A stretch of 64,000 bases of DNA from Bacillus sp. DNRA2 (GTDB lineage Bacteria; Bacillota; Bacilli; Bacillales; Cytobacillaceae): assembly GCF_012843265.1 (NCBI RefSeq), contig NZ_JABAIT010000008.1, positions 62,001 through 126,000 of the forward strand, read 5' to 3'. Below the pieces are notes generated by a model. The model was not told the origin of the DNA. It saw only the letters and a list, made by a program, of their open reading frames with translations, and searched no databases. Made by a program: the position numbers and the translations under genes. Of this stretch, positions 44,317 through 54,111 are shown piece after piece (the first letter of the stretch is position 1; every line of letters begins with the position of its first letter).

Positions 44317-46761
44317 TTATTCGTTTGTGACTTGTTCTAACTTGCCTTCTTCTTTAAAAATGGTGACAGTCTTACCGCTTTCTGCCTCGTCCAGCATGAA
44401 AGAACCATTTTGATAACGGTCGTTATATCGTAGTTCACCAACAAGCATTGATTCGGATTGTCCCTTGGATGATTCAATATGAACCGTATCAATATCATTG
44501 GCCATGACAAAACCAATTACCCGATGCGGATTTGTCTTTAGCTCACGTAGAACAATAACACCGCGCTTTGCTCTTGTTGCCAATTCAAATTCAGCTAATT
44601 TCATTTTCTTAACAGCTCCACGCTGTGTGGCCATAACTATTGAGTGGGAATGTTCCGATTCAATTATCTGACCGCCAACTACGTAATCACCTTCTTTAAG
44701 GTTCATTCCTTTGACTCCGGCCGCTCTAGCTCCGACAATGCTGATTTCTTCTTCTTTAAACCACAAAGCATAACCAAAGTGAGAAATCATAAATAATTCC
44801 TTATTGCCGTCTGTAATATGGACATCTAACACTTCATCATTACCCTTTAAATTAACAGCTACAAGAGGTTTGGAATAACGCTGTGCTTTATACTGATTTA
44901 ATTCCGTTTTCTTGACCATTCCATTTTTAGTAATGAACAATAAATATTCATTTGTATCGAATGTCTTGATTGGTATGGCTTTAAGAATCGATTCATCACG
45001 ATCAATTGGAATGATATTGGCAATATGCTGCCCCATATCCTTCCAGCGAATATCTGGTAGTTCATGAACAGGACAGTACAGATAATTACCTTTATTGGTA
45101 AACAAGAGCAATACATCTGTTGTATTCATATCTAACTTAGCCATTAAGCGATCGCTATCCTTGATGGCGAAATCTTGTCCATTTGAGGCTGCATAAGAAC
45201 GTTGACTAGTTCTTTTCACATAACCATGATCAGTTACGGTAACAATTACATCCTCGTTAGGTATCATAACCTCAAGGTTAATTTTAATTTCCTCTATCTC
45301 AGCTTGAATCACAGATCGCCGTGGATCAGCATATTTCTTTTTCACTTCTTTGAGTTCTTTTTTGATTACAGACAAAAGCTTGGTTTCACTGTTAAGAATG
45401 GCCGTTAATTCTTCAATTTTCTTTGCCAATTCTTCCGCTTCATTTCTTAATGCGGTAATATCAGTGTTTGTCAAACGATATAGCTGTAAGGACACGATTG
45501 CTTCAGCTTGAGCTTCGGTAAAATGAAATTTGGCAATCAAGTTATCCTTGGCATCTCGTTTATCCTTTGAAGCACGAATTGTTGCGATTACTTCATCCAA
45601 AATAGAAAGAGCCTTAATTAAACCTTCAACGATATGTTGTCGTTCACTTGCTTTTTTCAGCTCAAATTGCGATCTTTTCGTCACAACTTCCTTTTGATGA
45701 TCAATATAGGAGGTTAACATCTCCCTGATACCCATAAGTTTAGGACGTTTGTTAAGAATCGCAACCATATTAAAATTATAAGTAGTTTGCAGATCGCTAT
45801 TTTTATATAAATAATTTAATACGCCCTCGGCATCAGCATCTTTCTTTAATTCAATGACGATACGTAAGCCTGTACGGTCGGTTTCATCACGAACCTCGGA
45901 AATTCCTTCAAGCTTTCGGTCAAGGCGAAATTCATCCATCTTTTTAACTAAGTTTGCTTTATTGACTTCATACGGAATTTCTGTAATGACGATTTGTTGC
46001 TTGCCACCACGAACGGTCTCAATGTCTGCTTTGCTACGGATGATAATCTTTCCCTTGCCAGTTTCATATGCTTTCTTAATCCCCTCAATACCTTGAATGA
46101 TAGCACCTGTTGGAAAATCTGGACCCTTTATAACGGTCATTAACTCGTCCACCGTAACGAAAGGATTTTCAATTTTCATAAGGGCAGCATCAATCGCCTC
46201 ACCAAGATTGTGAGGTGGTATATCAGTTGCATAGCCGGCAGAGATACCAGTCGAACCATTAACCAATAAATTAGGAAATCTAGCTGGCATAACGGTAGGT
46301 TCTTTTGTGGTGTCATCAAAATTCGGAACAAAATCAACAGTTTCCTTATCAATATCTCGCAAGAGTTCAGAAGCGATGGCCGATAGTCGTGCTTCTGTAT
46401 AACGCATCGCTGCTGGAGGGTCACCATCAACGCTACCATTGTTTCCGTGCATTTCTATTAGAACATTCCGTACCTTCCAATCCTGACTCATCCGGACCAT
46501 TGCATCATACACGGAGGAATCACCATGTGGGTGATAGTTACCAATTACATTCCCAACCGTCTTTGCAGATTTGCGGAACCCCTTTTCATGCGTATTGCCT
46601 TCTACATGCATCGCGTAAAGAATCCGCCGTTGCACTGGCTTTAAGCCATCACGGGCATCTGGTAAAGCCCGCTCCTGAATAATGTACTTACTATATCGTC
46701 CGAAGCGATCACCTAAAACATCTTCAAGAGGAAGATCTCGGAATTTTTCTACTTGACTCAT
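44317..46761 (-). CDS. parC: DNA topoisomerase IV subunit A
   Basis: The 814-residue subunit cuts and rejoins DNA to decatenate daughter chromosomes. It has the catalytic Tyr121 in MRYTEARLS, the HPHGDSSVYDAMVRM region near residues 77-91, and C-terminal beta-pinwheel blades (QRGAVKKMKLAEF). Length and motifs fit ParC rather than GyrA. Its ATG overlaps the parE stop by four bases, so A and B subunits are translationally coupled. The gene has its own terminator. Confidence 0.97.
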   Translation of the reverse strand: MSQVEKFRDLPLEDVLGDRFGRYSKYIIQERALPDARDGLKPVQRRILYAMHVEGNTHEKGFRKSAKTVGNVIGNYHPHGDSSVYDAMVRMSQDWKVRNVLIEMHGNNGSVDGDPPAAMRYTEARLSAIASELLRDIDKETVDFVPNFDDTTKEPTVMPARFPNLLVNGSTGISAGYATDIPPHNLGEAIDAALMKIENPFVTVDELMTVIKGPDFPTGAIIQGIEGIKKAYETGKGKIIIRSKADIETVRGGKQQIVITEIPYEVNKANLVKKMDEFRLDRKLEGISEVRDETDRTGLRIVIELKKDADAEGVLNYLYKNSDLQTTYNFNMVAILNKRPKLMGIREMLTSYIDHQKEVVTKRSQFELKKASERQHIVEGLIKALSILDEVIATIRASKDKRDAKDNLIAKFHFTEAQAEAIVSLQLYRLTNTDITALRNEAEELAKKIEELTAILNSETKLLSVIKKELKEVKKKYADPRRSVIQAEIEEIKINLEVMIPNEDVIVTVTDHGYVKRTSQRSYAASNGQDFAIKDSDRLMAKLDMNTTDVLLLFTNKGNYLYCPVHELPDIRWKDMGQHIANIIPIDRDESILKAIPIKTFDTNEYLLFITKNGMVKKTELNQYKAQRYSKPLVAVNLKGNDEVLDVHITDGNKELFMISHFGYALWFKEEEISIVGARAAGVKGMNLKEGDYVVGGQIIESEHSHSIVMATQRGAVKKMKLAEFELATRAKRGVIVLRELKTNPHRVIGFVMANDIDTVHIESSKGQSESMLVGELRYNDRYQNGSFMLDEAESGKTVTIFKEEGKLEQVTNE

Positions 46762-48737
46762 TCTTCGGATTCCTCCTCTGCAACACTAATATTCTCATTT
46801 TCCAGAATGTTTCCATTTTCTTCCAATCCAAACGCTACATTGGATTCAATCCATTTTCGTCTCGGTTCCACTTTATCACCCATTAAAGTTGTGACACGTC
46901 GTTCAGCTCGAGCTGCATCATCAATACGGACACGAATTAACGTCCGTGAATCTGGATTCATGGTCGTATCCCAAAGCTGGTCAGCATTCATCTCACCAAG
47001 CCCTTTATAGCGTTGAATCATATAACCTTTGCCAATCTTTTTTATCGCCCCCTGAAGCTCATCATCGCTCCAAGCGTATTCGATTATCTCTTTTTTTCCA
47101 GCGCCTTTACTTACCTTATAAAGCGGAGGAAGGGCAATAAACACTCTACCCTTATCGATAAGGGGCTTCATATAACGATAAAAGAACGTTAACAATAAGA
47201 CTTGAATATGGGCACCATCTGTATCCGCATCAGTCATAATGACGATTTTGTCATAATTAATATCTTCTATGCTAAAATCAGAACCTACTCCACCACCAAT
47301 GGCGTGAATGATTGTATTAATTTCTTCATTTTTAAAGATATCTGATAACTTTGCTTTTTCGGTATTAATGACTTTACCTCGCAATGGCAGCACCGCCTGA
47401 AAACGACGATCACGCCCTTGCTTCGCTGAACCACCCGCCGAATCTCCCTCTACTAAATAAAGCTCATTTTTTTGAGGATTCCTAGATTGTGCAGGTGTAA
47501 GTTTGCCAGATAACACTGCTTCTGAGCGTTTTTTCTTTTTCCCACTGCGTGCTTCTTCGCGTGCTTTACGTGCAGCCTCGCGTGCCTGATACGCTTTGAC
47601 AGACTTTTTAATAAGCAGGGTACTAATGTCAGGGTTTTCCTCCAAAAAATAGGACAAATGCTCAGAAACAACAGAATCAACTGAAGAACGTGCTTCACTT
47701 GTTCCTAATTTCCCTTTTGTTTGACCTTCAAATTGAAGTAACTCTTCGGGGATTCTCACTGAAATAATCGCCGATAGACCTTCACGAATATCTGCACCAT
47801 CAAGGTTCTTATCTTTTTCCTTTAGCAAACCAACTTTGCGTGCATAATCATTAAATACACGCGTCATCGCCGTTTTCGAACCAGCTTCATGTGTGCCCCC
47901 GTCTTTTGTTCTTACATTATTTACGAAGGACAACACGTTTTCAGAATATCCATCATTGAATTGAAAGGCAAAATCAACTTCAATTCCATTTTGCGAACCT
48001 TCAAAACTTACAACTGGATGTAGGACGTCTTTTTCCTCGTTCAAATACGTGACAAATGCTTCAATTCCGTTCTCATAATGAAATACATCTTGTGCACTGT
48101 TTCGATCGTCTATAATCTCAATTTTCATGCCTTTAAGTAAAAAGGCTGATTCTCTGAGTCGTTCTGATAAAGTTTCATAATTATAGGTGGTGGTGGAGAA
48201 TATGGAAGTGTCTGGTTTAAAATGAATCGTCGTCCCAGTCTGATTCGTCTTTCCAATTTTCTCTAAGGTAGTAATAGGTTTACCACCATTTTCAAAACGC
48301 TGCTCATAGACAAAGCCATCACGCTTAATCGTAACGACTAGCGATTCCGAAAGTGCATTTACAACAGAGGCACCAACTCCATGGAGACCTCCACTTGTTT
48401 TATAGCCGCCTTGTCCAAATTTCCCGCCGGCATGGAGAACTGTCAAAATTACTTCTGGGGTTGGTTTTCCTAGCTTATGCATCCCCGTCGGCATCCCTCG
48501 ACCTTTATCTTGGACACTGACAGAATTGTCTTTGTGGATTTTTACAATGATATGGTTACCAAAACCGGATAATGCTTCATCAACAGAATTATCAACGATT
48601 TCATATACAAGGTGGTGAAGACCGCGGGCATCGGTGCTGCCAATATACATTCCAGGTCTCTTCCGGACTGCCTCCAGCCCCTCTAACACCTGGATGGCGT
48701 CATCATTGTAATCGAATACTTGCTGGTTTCTTGCCAC
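46758..48737 (-). CDS. parE: DNA topoisomerase IV subunit B
   Basis: The 659-residue ATPase subunit has a GHKL domain (NSVDEALSGFGNHI, GRGMPTGMH, GGLHGVGASVVNAL) and a TOPRIM domain (VEGDSAGGSAKQGRDR, DADTDGAHI). GTG 48737 is the best start: AAGGGG lies seven bases upstream, while the ATG two codons earlier nearly touches that site and the ATG at 48770 has none. The long 5' region carries a LexA-type box. It forms an operon with parC. Confidence 0.97.
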   Translation of the reverse strand: MARNQQVFDYNDDAIQVLEGLEAVRKRPGMYIGSTDARGLHHLVYEIVDNSVDEALSGFGNHIIVKIHKDNSVSVQDKGRGMPTGMHKLGKPTPEVILTVLHAGGKFGQGGYKTSGGLHGVGASVVNALSESLVVTIKRDGFVYEQRFENGGKPITTLEKIGKTNQTGTTIHFKPDTSIFSTTTYNYETLSERLRESAFLLKGMKIEIIDDRNSAQDVFHYENGIEAFVTYLNEEKDVLHPVVSFEGSQNGIEVDFAFQFNDGYSENVLSFVNNVRTKDGGTHEAGSKTAMTRVFNDYARKVGLLKEKDKNLDGADIREGLSAIISVRIPEELLQFEGQTKGKLGTSEARSSVDSVVSEHLSYFLEENPDISTLLIKKSVKAYQAREAARKAREEARSGKKKKRSEAVLSGKLTPAQSRNPQKNELYLVEGDSAGGSAKQGRDRRFQAVLPLRGKVINTEKAKLSDIFKNEEINTIIHAIGGGVGSDFSIEDINYDKIVIMTDADTDGAHIQVLLLTFFYRYMKPLIDKGRVFIALPPLYKVSKGAGKKEIIEYAWSDDELQGAIKKIGKGYMIQRYKGLGEMNADQLWDTTMNPDSRTLIRVRIDDAARAERRVTTLMGDKVEPRRKWIESNVAFGLEENGNILENENISVAEEESEE

Positions 48738-48861
48738 GAACATACCCCTTTCATACTTACAAAACAACAAATCCTATTATAAAAGCGATGTTGTCAAACT
48801 TGTTTAATTATTCGTCTATTAAATCGTATTTTCCTTGTTGGTTATAAGAAAATATATTTTC

Positions 48862-48875
48862 AGAACGAACGTTCG
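48862..48875 (-). promoter_or_regulatory. LexA (DinR)-type SOS box upstream of parE
   Basis: AGAACGAACGTTCG matches the Bacillus LexA consensus CGAAC-RNRY-GTTYC at 12 of 14 positions, with a perfect GAAC-N4-GTTC core. On the minus strand a TATAAT lies directly upstream of it, so bound LexA would cover the start of transcription. parEC is, as I recall, among the LexA targets reported in B. subtilis. Confidence 0.75.
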
Positions 48876-49040
48876 AATTATAATATTTTACCATATATTT
48901 TTGAAACGTCTAATGTTTATTGTATCTCGCTTTCTTTATGTTTGGCAAACAGTTCTGTGGAATGCTCACCAATTTGTAGAAATTTTATACATTTTAAATA
49001 GCCTGATTTATCAATATTCTAGGCTGTTCATTAAAAGAAA

Positions 49041-49068
49041 TGGCATGAGACTATTTCGCCCCATGCCA
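49041..49068 (-). terminator. Terminator of yneT
   Basis: TGGCATG and CATGCCA pair around a 14-base loop. On the minus strand TTTCTTTTAA follows. Confidence 0.7.
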
Positions 49069-49074
49069 GTTTAC

Positions 49075-49494
49075 TTACATATTTTTAGTAATCGCATGCT
49101 CAACCTTGATACAGCGATCCATAATAACCGTATATCCTTTATCTGTTAAATCTTTAAAGACGCCTTCGTGTTGAAGTCCTAACTGAGCCCAGAAGATATC
49201 TGCGTCAATCTTCAAAAACTCTTCTGCAACTTCTGGCAAAAATTCTGATCGGCGAAACACATTGACAATATCGACATGTCCTTTCACATCTGAAAGCTTC
49301 GCGACCGCCTTGACACCTAATACCTCGTCAGCTTGTGGGTTAACGGGTATGATTTCATAGCCTGCATCCTGCATCGCTTTGGAAACCATGTAGGAGGTTC
49401 TTTCGGGATTATCACTTAAGCCAACAACTGCAATACGCTTTGCCTTTTTTAAGATAGTAGCAATTGTTTCACGACTAGGATTTTCAATTGACAT
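49075..49494 (-). CDS. yneT: CoA-binding protein, YneT family
   Basis: The 139-residue Rossmann-like protein has KRIAVVGLSDNPERTSYMV (dinucleotide/CoA-binding loop) and a helix-strand pattern ending CIKVEH. It belongs to the CoA_binding_2 family. ATG 49494 has AGGAG eight bases upstream; two upstream in-frame starts overlap that site. It lies upstream of parE as in B. subtilis. Its biochemical role is not established. Confidence 0.88.
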   Translation of the reverse strand: MSIENPSRETIATILKKAKRIAVVGLSDNPERTSYMVSKAMQDAGYEIIPVNPQADEVLGVKAVAKLSDVKGHVDIVNVFRRSEFLPEVAEEFLKIDADIFWAQLGLQHEGVFKDLTDKGYTVIMDRCIKVEHAITKNM

Positions 49495-49637
49495 GTTCAT
49501 CACTCCTGCTTCGGGTCAAATATCGTTTTGTACTATTATCTTACCTTTTTCTCCAAGATATTCCTATTATTCTGCTTGAGATGAATATCAAAGTACAGTG
49601 ATATTTAACATTTTACTATCGTGATTGATTGGAGTGA

Positions 49638-51365
49638 TTAATTTGACACTTGACTTGAAGGCATTTGCAGAGCTGACCAGGCTTCGGGCGCTGCAAAATA
49701 CCGCGACCAACTTGCCACACCTGCAAGCTCATATTTGGCAGCAAGCTCGGCTCTTTTTTTCAATGAAACCTCATCTTCTAACCAAACTTTGTACGTCGCA
49801 TTTTCTTCAACTGAAACATATTCTACATAGTTTTGACCGCTTTGAGCATCATATGTCGGTGTCAACTGGTGCTCTGTTAGCCATTTGGTCATTTTCTCCA
49901 TCGACATCGCTTCTGAGGTTACGACCGGAGCTCCGTCCTCACCTAGCGTTTCCTTCCATAAACGTGTATATAACGGGACACCTAGAACCAATTTATGATT
50001 CTGTACTTGCTTTAGTAAGGATTGCAGATTATTCTCCACCCACGGAAGGCTGGCAACACTTCCGGCTTCAGGTGAACTCCCCCAATGCTCATCATAGGCC
50101 ATAACCACCATGTAATCGACAATATCGGCTAGTTTTTCGCGTTCATAAAAACCTGACCAGTTTCCGCTCGAAGAGATAAATGTAATATCCATGGAAACAT
50201 ATAAACCAGCCTCATGAAAATATGGCGTCGCTTCACGGACAAATTGGGTCACTAAAGGACCATCTTCATTACGGACATTCTCAATATCAATATTAAAGCC
50301 ATCTAAATCATAGATTTGGCTAAAGTGGAGCAATTGCCGAATCACGTTTTGTCTCGTTTCGAAATCAGAAAAAGCGGTATGGGTTAGATCAGGGTCAAAC
50401 GCATTTGAGAATAAGCCCCAAACTTGATAACCGCGCCCCTTAGCCCATTTCACATAATCTGTAGAGGCTAAATTATGAACTGTTCCATCTGTACCTCCAA
50501 GTTTAAACCAGGTTGGTGAAACAACATTAACCCCAGGCATATCAGGAATTGAAGCAGTATTAGGATTTTTAGAATAAACTGCTTCCCAGGTTAAGTGAAT
50601 GGACCCGGAAATTTCAGGAAGGTCGGCTTGTTTCACCTCCTGTTTTACTGTAACCGTTTCTTCTTTGCCTGGTGTGACAAGCTTTTTATCAATGTAACCA
50701 GCAATTCCATTTTCTTTTCTTACAAAATAGTAATCTTCCTTCTTGCTTTCAATAAATACTGATTCATTCGTAATCGTTTGTGCTGTATAAGCAGATCTTA
50801 AGTTAGGTTCTTGTCTTAATCTTAACTTTTCTTCGTTAACATCTTTGCTCGTAATCTTTGCCTTCTTAAGCTTTTGACCATCCATTTCTATTAATACAGC
50901 ATTTGTATTTGGGAGAATTTTATAACGGAGTGGATAAAATTCCATGATTGAATCGATAGCAATGAAATGCTCACCATTTTTCTGCGTTAAGGCTGGGATT
51001 TCTAGGTTTACCGGAGTTTGGTTCACAAAAAAGGTTAACGATTCCGTTGGCATTTGTACCACTTTATCCGAAGTAGTAATAATCATAGATTTGGATTTTT
51101 TATCATAAATTACACTATCATCCATCTTCTTTAATAATTGATAAGGAATATAAATGGATTCCCCGTCAACAAAGGCATTCCCTTGTTGTTTTCCTGCAAA
51201 AACAATGGGGTGCTCCCCTTTGAAATACTGAACTTTATCCTTTGATGCAAAAGGATATAAGAATATCAGAATACTAGATATGACCAAAAGCACGCCAAAA
51301 AAGATGCCGGCAATCAAAATACCAGACGGAATTGATTTTTGTTTATGAAGTTGTACTCTAGCCAG
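49638..51365 (-). CDS. Membrane-anchored GH18 protein with SH3 domain, CTG start
   Basis: The open frame extends to 51455, but the only good ribosome site (AAGGAGG, 51385-51379) lies eight bases before a CTG at 51365-51363, giving 575 residues. Residues 14-38 are a membrane anchor (GILIAGIFFGVLLVISSILI). Residues 45-175 are a copper-amine-oxidase-N-like stalk domain. Residues 180-235 are an SH3-like domain (LRQEPNLRSAYTAQTI). Residues 255-570 are GH18 with DGFNIDIEN near 350, which keeps the catalytic Glu but has Asn as the first middle residue. The MVVMAYDEHWG stretch is typical. It probably trims peptidoglycan or spore-cortex glycan. It sits between plsY and yneT, where B. subtilis has no gene. 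Confidence 0.82.
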   Translation of the reverse strand: MARVQLHKQKSIPSGILIAGIFFGVLLVISSILIFLYPFASKDKVQYFKGEHPIVFAGKQQGNAFVDGESIYIPYQLLKKMDDSVIYDKKSKSMIITTSDKVVQMPTESLTFFVNQTPVNLEIPALTQKNGEHFIAIDSIMEFYPLRYKILPNTNAVLIEMDGQKLKKAKITSKDVNEEKLRLRQEPNLRSAYTAQTITNESVFIESKKEDYYFVRKENGIAGYIDKKLVTPGKEETVTVKQEVKQADLPEISGSIHLTWEAVYSKNPNTASIPDMPGVNVVSPTWFKLGGTDGTVHNLASTDYVKWAKGRGYQVWGLFSNAFDPDLTHTAFSDFETRQNVIRQLLHFSQIYDLDGFNIDIENVRNEDGPLVTQFVREATPYFHEAGLYVSMDITFISSSGNWSGFYEREKLADIVDYMVVMAYDEHWGSSPEAGSVASLPWVENNLQSLLKQVQNHKLVLGVPLYTRLWKETLGEDGAPVVTSEAMSMEKMTKWLTEHQLTPTYDAQSGQNYVEYVSVEENATYKVWLEDEVSLKKRAELAAKYELAGVASWSRYFAAPEAWSALQMPSSQVSN

Positions 51366-51599
51366 TAAAATCGCCTCCTTGTTCAAACAATACAATAAAC
51401 TAATCCGCTGACTTAAATCAGTGATGATCGGCCCATTATACGATTGATTTTTCACATACTCTCTAATCTTAACAAAGGATGACTGTGAAAAAAAGCCGAT
51501 TCTGTGTCAGTTTTAAAAGCTTCAGATTCCCCGTGGTGTTTTTAAAAAAAGATGATACAATATATAAATGTGATTAAGTAAGTTTGAAGGAGACATTTT

Positions 51600-52205
51600 A
51601 TGGTAACTAACGGAATTATTATTATCATCGCTTATCTACTAGGTTCCATACCTTCAGGATTAATTGTTGGGAAGGTATTTTATGGAATTGATATAAGGGA
51701 ACACGGAAGCGGAAACTTAGGTGCTACCAATACTTTTCGCACATTAGGAAAAAAAGCTGGTCTTGTTGTTACTTTTGCAGATATTTTAAAGGGGACTTTA
51801 GCTGTCCTATTAGTACGTTGGTTGGGTGCTGACTTTCATCCCCTGATTGCCGGTATTATCGCCGTAGTCGGTCATATGTTTCCTGTTTTTGCAGGTTTTA
51901 GAGGTGGAAAAGCAGTCGCAACCTCAGGAGGAATTTTATTAGCTTACGCTCCAGTAATGTTTATGATATTATTACTAGCCTTTTTCATCAGTCTTTATAT
52001 AACGAAGTATGTTTCACTTTCTTCGATGCTCGCTGCGATCGCTGCGATAACCTATTCACTTTTTACTGGAGATTTACCATTAATCATTGTTGTAGGTTTA
52101 TTAAGCAGTTTTGTAATCTTCCGTCATCGAGCAAATATTAAAAGAATTATAGACAAAACCGAACCTAAAGTAACATGGCTTGATTTTAACAAAACAAGAA
52201 GATAG
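51600..52205 (+). CDS. plsY: Glycerol-3-phosphate acyltransferase PlsY
   Basis: The 201-residue membrane protein transfers an acyl group from acyl-phosphate to glycerol-3-phosphate, the first step of phospholipid synthesis. The motifs are [45 protein letters not shown] and a final segment before a basic tail. AAGGAGA precedes the ATG. It corresponds to yneS of B. subtilis and faces away from the GH18 gene. Confidence 0.96.
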   Translation: MVTNGIIIIIAYLLGSIPSGLIVGKVFYGIDIREHGSGNLGATNTFRTLGKKAGLVVTFADILKGTLAVLLVRWLGADFHPLIAGIIAVVGHMFPVFAGFRGGKAVATSGGILLAYAPVMFMILLLAFFISLYITKYVSLSSMLAAIAAITYSLFTGDLPLIIVVGLLSSFVIFRHRANIKRIIDKTEPKVTWLDFNKTRR

Positions 52206-52215
52206 CCGAATCAAA

Positions 52216-52242
52216 GGACCCGCCTACAACGGGTTCTTTTTT
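52216..52242 (+). terminator. Terminator of plsY
   Basis: GGACCCG / CGGGTTC stem with a 7-base loop, then TTTTTT, ten bases after the stop. Confidence 0.88.
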
Positions 52243-52482
52243 ATTACAAAACGATGTCTTATCGATTAAATCCAAAGGAAAAATGACATATTTTGTGTAA
52301 ATTTCTGTTCTGAGTTGCCTTTATTTGGTATGATGTGTTTGTGTAAAGGTGATTTTTCTCACAGTTAACAATGTTTTTTCAATAATCGACATATATACAG
52401 GAAAAGTATCATAAATTTTTTGTAGACGAATGAAATTAAAAATGACTGGTACATTTACCGGTATACTTAAGGGTGGATGGTT

Positions 52483-53595
52483 ATGCAAATGGATCAAAAA
52501 TCAGTATTTGAACAATTGCCTTTTCCTTACTTTATCATTGATGCACACTATCAAATTCTGTTTTCTTCTCACTCAGCCAAACGGCGTTTTTCAGAAAGGT
52601 CTACTATTTTCGAAATTGTTCCGGAAACTTACTGGCCTCTATTAGATGACTATTTTAACAATAAGTTAGAACATCCATATGTAGAGGTAAAAATGAATGT
52701 AAATGAAAACAAAATGCTGTTTTTTCAAGTTTACAAAGTTCAACAGGAAGATGGCATATGCCATCTGTTTTGCATCCCTATGGACAGCTATTATGAAGTA
52801 GATCATATGCTTGATTCTGTAGAACAAAAAATATCTACGCTTAATCATGATCTTGAGGCTAATAAATTCTTCTTTGATCAAAAGTTGGCAAAAATGAAGG
52901 ATGCCGCAATTTTATCCGAACATTTGGCAACTATAGGTCAGTTAGCTGCTGGAATTGCCCACGAAATCCGCAATCCGCTTACAACTGTAAAAGGATTTAT
53001 TCAACTCATCCAGCCTTACTTAGTTGATATTGGTAAAGAGGAATATGCACTGATTGCCCTTGAAGAAATCGATCGAGCAAACGAAATTATTTATGAATTT
53101 CTAAACTCCGCAAAACCAAAAGAGAATAAAAAACAAATTATTGATCTACAAAAGCTCATAAAAGACATTATGATGCTTTTTGAAAGCGAAGCAATCCTCA
53201 GGAATATTGATATGGAATCGATATCTCAAGGTGGAAGTGTCCACTTGTATCTTGATACAAAACAGATCAAACAAGTCCTTGTAAATTTAATCAAAAATGC
53301 ATTTGAAGCAATCGCGGAAAATCCCTCTAAAGAAAAAGGGAAAATTCGCATCGTCACGCAATCGATTGAAGACTTTGCTGTTATTAAAATAGAAGATAAT
53401 GGCCTTGGCATGGAGAAAGAAACGGTGAATAATCTTTTTGTCCCCTTCTACTCAACAAAAGTCGAGGGAACTGGGATTGGCTTAACCGTATGTAAAAAAA
53501 TCATCGAGGAGCATGGTGGAAATATTTCTGTTTCAAGCACACCGTATTTAGGCACATCTTTTAGAATTGAATTACCTATCTATCGGACCAGTTAA
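52483..53595 (+). CDS. Soluble sporulation-type sensor histidine kinase
   Basis: The protein has about 370 residues. An N-terminal PAS-like domain (EQLPFPYFIIDAHYQILFSS) covers residues 1-110, followed by a coiled linker. The HisKA helix pair has the phospho-acceptor in GIAHEIRNPLTTVKGFI near residue 160. The ATPase domain has NLIKNAFEAI, DNGLGM and GTGIGLTV boxes. It has no membrane segment, so it senses a cytoplasmic signal. The H-box is of the kind found in phosphorelay kinases that feed Spo0F. There is no response regulator next to it, which also fits an orphan phosphorelay kinase. AAGGGTGG lies before the start; ATG 52477 is an alternative. Confidence 0.88.
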   Translation: MQMDQKSVFEQLPFPYFIIDAHYQILFSSHSAKRRFSERSTIFEIVPETYWPLLDDYFNNKLEHPYVEVKMNVNENKMLFFQVYKVQQEDGICHLFCIPMDSYYEVDHMLDSVEQKISTLNHDLEANKFFFDQKLAKMKDAAILSEHLATIGQLAAGIAHEIRNPLTTVKGFIQLIQPYLVDIGKEEYALIALEEIDRANEIIYEFLNSAKPKENKKQIIDLQKLIKDIMMLFESEAILRNIDMESISQGGSVHLYLDTKQIKQVLVNLIKNAFEAIAENPSKEKGKIRIVTQSIEDFAVIKIEDNGLGMEKETVNNLFVPFYSTKVEGTGIGLTVCKKIIEEHGGNISVSSTPYLGTSFRIELPIYRTS

Positions 53596-53704
53596 TACCA
53601 GGTGTGATATTTGACACATGTTTCATGATTTTGTCAAAAAATATAGATAATTACTTTCTCATTTCAAGATACAATAAGATTAACGAATTGAGGAAGGTGT
53701 TATT

Positions 53705-53893
53705 ATGATAAGTTCAAACACTAAGCATAACGAATTCATATTTGCTACATCTACAGGTGAAGCTTCTAGCCCTGTTGATGAATTCATTCTAGAACTTTTT
53801 GATTACTCTCCCAATCAATCTTGCGAAGGTACACCACGGAAAATCATTACAAATTTCGAAGAATTGATTGATTTTTTCGAATCAATAGAATAA
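53705..53893 (+). CDS. Small acidic protein of unknown function
   Basis: The 62-residue protein has a polar N-terminus, an acidic amphipathic stretch (PVDEFILELFDYSP) and a C-terminal FEELIDFFESIE helix. There is no membrane segment and a single Cys. GAGGAAGG precedes the ATG at a good distance, and a very strong hairpin follows the stop, so it is probably expressed. No family is recognised. Confidence 0.6.
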   Translation: MISSNTKHNEFIFATSTGEASSPVDEFILELFDYSPNQSCEGTPRKIITNFEELIDFFESIE

Positions 53894-53912
53894 ACAAAAT
53901 GACTTAGTCTTC

Positions 53913-53985
53913 AAAAGGTCTGATTTCCTAGTTCACATTACGCTTCTTAATTTAAGTGTGCTGTATAGGAAATCAGACCTTTTTG
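53913..53985 (+). terminator. Long-stem terminator after the small gene
   Basis: AAAAGGTCTGATTTCCTA (53913-53930) and its exact complement (53966-53983) form an 18-bp perfect stem with a 35-base loop ending in a T run. The stem is unusually long for a terminator. Confidence 0.8.
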
Positions 53986-54111
53986 GTTTGAGGCAATTCC
54001 AAAAACTAAGAACTCACATAGTGCTTGCCATCTACAACTGTTACATAATATAGTTTAGTTTGATTAAAATAAGTCATATGTTCATACCTATATTTTTACA
54101 AGGAGATTATT

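Larger units (their letters stand above)
48738..49074. other. Regulatory gap between yneT and parE
   Basis: This AT-rich stretch has no credible gene. It holds the LexA-type box at 48862, a promoter-like TATAAT just upstream of the box on the minus strand, and at its right end the yneT terminator (49041-49068). Confidence 0.6.

Noticed and set aside
48835-49149. 104-codon plus-strand frame upstream of parE
   Set aside because: It covers the LexA box and the yneT terminator, is AT-driven and has no ribosome site.
49625-50104. 159-codon plus-strand frame inside the GH18 gene at 49638-51365
   Set aside because: It is antisense to a clearly coding GH18 domain, and its protein has no recognisable features.
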